Source: Leeuwenhoekiella blandensis MED217 (GTDB lineage Bacteria > Bacteroidota > Bacteroidia > Flavobacteriales > Flavobacteriaceae). Taken from it: a stretch of 64,000 nucleotides of DNA. The stretch covers positions 124,001 through 188,000 of the forward strand of contig NZ_CH672395.1 of assembly GCF_000152985.1 (NCBI RefSeq), in the 5' to 3' direction. Shown here piece after piece: positions 61,914 to 64,000 of the stretch. Within the stretch, counting starts at the first letter, position 1. Every line of letters starts with the position of its first letter. Below the pieces are notes generated by a model. That model was not told the DNA's origin. It ran no database searches and saw only the letters and a list, made by a program, of their open reading frames with translations. A program made the position numbers and the translations under genes.

Positions 61914-62399
61914 ATGTACGCAATTGTAGAGATAGCAGGGCAGCAATTTAAAGTTGCAAAAGACCAGAAGGTTTTTGTAAACCGCTTGGCAGGAGAAGAA
62001 GGAGACGAAGTTTCTTTTGATAAAGTTCTTTTGGCAGGAGATGGTGACAACATCACTTTAGGCGCCCCGGCTATAGAAGGAGCTCTAGTAGGAGCAAAGA
62101 TTTCACGTCACTTAAAAGGAGACAAAGTAATTGTTTTCAAAAAGAAAAGACGTAAAGGTTATAAGAAGAAAAATGGTCATCGTCAATCTTTAACTGAGAT
62201 TGTAATTGGCGATATTTCTTTAAAAGGAGGCAAAAAAGCTGCTCCTAAAGCTGAGAAAAAAGAAGAAGCAAAAGCTGAATCTTCTGATGATTTAAGTAAG
62301 CACACTGTAGCTGAACTTAAAGAAATGGCTAAAGAAAAAGGTCTTGAAGGATATTCTTCAATGAAAAAAGCCGAATTAATTGAAGCTTTAAGTAAATAA
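61914..62399 (+). CDS. rplU: 50S ribosomal protein L21 with C-terminal extension
   Basis: 161 residues. Residues 1-100 are a normal bL21 (MYAIVEIAGQQFKVAKDQKV, FKKKRRKGYKKKNGHRQSLT). Then a Lys/Ala/Glu linker and a ~36-residue SAP/Rho-N-like helical module (LSKHTVAELKEMAKEKGLEG, YSSMKKAELIEALSK). The extension roughly adds half the usual length and could contact RNA. Followed by rpmA 25 bases downstream. Confidence 0.95.
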   Translation: MYAIVEIAGQQFKVAKDQKVFVNRLAGEEGDEVSFDKVLLAGDGDNITLGAPAIEGALVGAKISRHLKGDKVIVFKKKRRKGYKKKNGHRQSLTEIVIGDISLKGGKKAAPKAEKKEEAKAESSDDLSKHTVAELKEMAKEKGLEGYSSMKKAELIEALSK

Positions 62400-62424
62400 T
62401 AATCTACTAAAAACTTAAAATAAA

Positions 62425-62688
62425 ATGGCACACAAAAAAGGAGTCGGTAGTTCGAAGAACGGTAGAGAATCAGAATCGAAACGTCTAGGTGTTAAGATTT
62501 TTGGTGGTCAAGCTGCAGTAGCAGGTAACATCATCGTTAGACAGCGTGGTAACACACATCACCCAGGTGAAAATGTTTACGGTGGAAAAGATCACACTTT
62601 ACATGCTAAAGTAGACGGTATCGTTAAGTTTACTAAAAAGAAAGACAACAAATCTTATGTATCTGTAGTTCCTACTGCAGAAGCTTAA
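62425..62688 (+). CDS. rpmA: 50S ribosomal protein L27
   Basis: 87 residues. Starts [20 protein letters not shown], then [20 protein letters not shown] and [20 protein letters not shown]. The flexible N-terminus reaches the peptidyl transferase centre. It lacks the cleaved leader found in Firmicutes. Operon with rplU, closed by a strong terminator. Confidence 0.97.
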   Translation: MAHKKGVGSSKNGRESESKRLGVKIFGGQAAVAGNIIVRQRGNTHHPGENVYGGKDHTLHAKVDGIVKFTKKKDNKSYVSVVPTAEA

Positions 62689-62710
62689 GAAACGTTTGTT
62701 ACTAGTATAG

Positions 62711-62750
62711 AAGCCTCATTGTCGCAAGAGACAATGAGGCTTTTTTTTTT
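62711..62750 (+). terminator. Terminator after rpmA
   Basis: Perfect 13-bp stem AAGCCTCATTGTC (62711-62723) / GACAATGAGGCTT (62730-62742), 6-base loop and a ten-base T-run. Confidence 0.95.
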
Positions 62751-62800
62751 GGCGCCGACAGAGGTTCAAATACTCCTAGGCTTGCCTCGAGGTAGTTTAC
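62751..62800. repeat. Dispersed intergenic repeat, complete copy
   Basis: GGCGCCGACAGAGGTTCAAA TACTCCTAGGCTTGCCTCGA GGTAGTTTAC in three blocks. The core can fold as an imperfect hairpin (ACTCCTAGGC / GCCTCGAGGT). Starts at the last T of the rpmA terminator. Confidence 0.65.
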
Positions 62801-62871
62801 GGTTCTGATTTAAACTTAATCTAATAATCAGGTAACATTAGACCGGTATATTGCTCGATTAAGCAGAAGCA

Positions 62872-64000
62872 ATGTTGAGGTATTTCTTTTTTATCATCGT
62901 TTTTTTAGCGACTAGTGGTCTTCAGGCGCAGCAAAATAAAGAGCGTTTTCTCATTTTTGAAGATTCTGTGTTCTATGCGTACAAGAGCCGATTAGATTCG
63001 GCGAAAAAGAGACAAGATGAAAAGGAATTAAGTCTTGCGCACTTAGATTTAGCACGTTTTTATAAACAGAGTCAGATCTACACAGAGGCGGTCACGCATT
63101 ACAATGCAGCGCTTACCAAAAATGCAAATCACAGCAGTCAGTTTGCCGCGACAGTAAAAAATGAGCTGGCAGAAATTTACATTGCCCTTAGTAACTACAC
63201 AAAAGCAGCAGAACTTTTAAATAGCAGTTTAGGGTATTCTGAAAAACAACATTTTTTACAGCTTCAGGCAAAGAGTTACCAGCTTCTGGGAACTTGCTGG
63301 GAAAAGCAGGAGCAGCCTGAAAAGGCACTGACTTTTCAGCAGCGAAGTTTACAAATCTATAGAGATCTTAAAGATGTTCAAGGAGAGGCTGCTGTTCTTG
63401 AAAACATTGGTAGTATTTACGAGGATCTTGAGGATTATGATAAGGCCTATTCCTATTTTGAGAAAGCCTTCAGTTATTTTAAAAATGCGGGAAATGAAGC
63501 GCAGGTCAACGCATTAAATAACCTTGCTGATGTCTACCGAAAAAAGGGAAACTACGCGCAAGCCATTGCTAAAACTCAAGAAGCTTTAGCCCTGGCTGAG
63601 ACCTATAAAAATGCTCATCAGGTTGAAAGCGCGTATAAAGATCTGGCAAAAGCATATGCCTTATCCCAGGATTTTGAGCAGGCACATCATTATGCGTTAG
63701 CCTATCAAGATCTGGTAGAAAAGCAATTTTATTCTCAAAACTTTAATCAGCTTAATGCCTTGCAAACGGTATACGATACCAAAGAAAAGCAAGCGAAGAT
63801 CGATTTGCTTGAGGCAAAAAACAAAACGGCACAGATTAAGTTTGTTGGACTGTTGCTGCTCATTATTGTTCTCATTGCTACAACAGTGCTGTTTTTTTAT
63901 GTTCAGAAAAGAAAAAGACAAGCAAGATTGGACGTTGAGTTGTACAAACAACGCGCACTAGAAGCAGAACTAGAAACCAAAGCAGCTCACGAACAAAATC
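62872..64000 (+). CDS. TPR-containing membrane signalling protein, N-terminal part (runs off window)
   Basis: 376 codons open to the window end. Signal sequence (MLRYFFFIIVFLATSGLQAQ), then five to six TPR-type helical pairs: YTEAVTHYNAALTKNANHSS, YTKAAELLNSSLGYSEKQHF, PEKALTFQQRSLQIYRDLKD, YDKAYSYFEKAFSYFKNAGN, YAQAIAKTQEALALAETYKN. A TM helix (FVGLLLLIIVLIATTVLFFY, about residue 325-345) and a Lys/Glu coiled coil follow. In Bacteroidota this layout usually continues into a histidine kinase or a LuxR-type HTH; the output domain lies beyond base 64000. Confidence 0.82.
   Translation, partial: MLRYFFFIIVFLATSGLQAQQNKERFLIFEDSVFYAYKSRLDSAKKRQDEKELSLAHLDLARFYKQSQIYTEAVTHYNAALTKNANHSSQFAATVKNELAEIYIALSNYTKAAELLNSSLGYSEKQHFLQLQAKSYQLLGTCWEKQEQPEKALTFQQRSLQIYRDLKDVQGEAAVLENIGSIYEDLEDYDKAYSYFEKAFSYFKNAGNEAQVNALNNLADVYRKKGNYAQAIAKTQEALALAETYKNAHQVESAYKDLAKAYALSQDFEQAHHYALAYQDLVEKQFYSQNFNQLNALQTVYDTKEKQAKIDLLEAKNKTAQIKFVGLLLLIIVLIATTVLFFYVQKRKRQARLDVELYKQRALEAELETKAAHEQN

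Overview
The window looks like the chromosome of a marine-type member of the Flavobacteriaceae (Bacteroidota); the genus cannot be fixed from sequence reading alone. Support: gliding-motility genes gldE and gldD follow mutY and ssb, atpD-atpC stand apart from the other ATP synthase genes, DUF4270 and GT5-like genes sit beside panC/panD, SD sequences are scarce, TTG/GTG starts are frequent, and promoters have the Bacteroidota form TTG-N19..23-TAnnTTTG. It is mostly core chromosome. There is no rRNA, tRNA, CRISPR array, prophage or classical IS, and no gene-free stretch above 300 bases (the longest is 22064-22312).

Layout. 1-2583: end of uvrC and a patatin/Omp85 protein. 2695-9989: aromatic amino acid catabolism (homogentisate dioxygenase, 4-hydroxyphenylpyruvate dioxygenase, tryptophan 2,3-dioxygenase) with a DUF3108 protein, an M23 lipoprotein and pgi. 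10159-16172: TonB-dependent receptor, repeat-built lipoprotein and lipoprotein endonuclease I, possibly an extracellular nucleic-acid utilisation locus. 16295-22063: membrane protein, aminopeptidase P, a DUF559 nuclease inside inverted palindromes, and a sortilin-like protein. 22313-25742: sdhCAB. 25906-30668 (minus): radA, esterase-like protein, LPG-synthase-TM protein, panD, panC. 30776-37160: GT5-like protein, DUF4270 lipoprotein, glmS, atpD, atpC. 37249-41322: small membrane protein, M61 peptidase, and a DUF2975 x3 plus XRE operon with a paired operator. 41468-49277: biotin genes bioF, bioD, bioA, a ketoacyl synthase and bioB, interrupted by a GIY-YIG nuclease gene and a stop-split lipoprotein gene. 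49296-57619: cupin/JmjC-like protein, recX, rng, a 30-residue basic protein, HU, mutY, ssb, gldE, gldD and a DMT transporter. 57692-62688: two M16 peptidases, a DUF4199 protein, rplU and rpmA. 62872-end: a TPR sensor-like protein running off the window.

The most unusual signal is in small palindromic repeats. A GIY-YIG gene and a DUF559 gene are each bracketed by short palindromes in inverted orientation. In the GIY-YIG case the two palindromes differ by compensatory changes that preserve the stem. A nearly identical 31-base copy of one of them lies in frame inside bioF. This resembles REP elements with a dedicated enzyme (as in RAYT systems), but the enzyme would be a small endonuclease. Three further repeat types occur: a dispersed ~50-base intergenic family (four copies), a structured element just upstream of hppD, and a 14-base palindrome encoding the same peptide in kynA and mutY.
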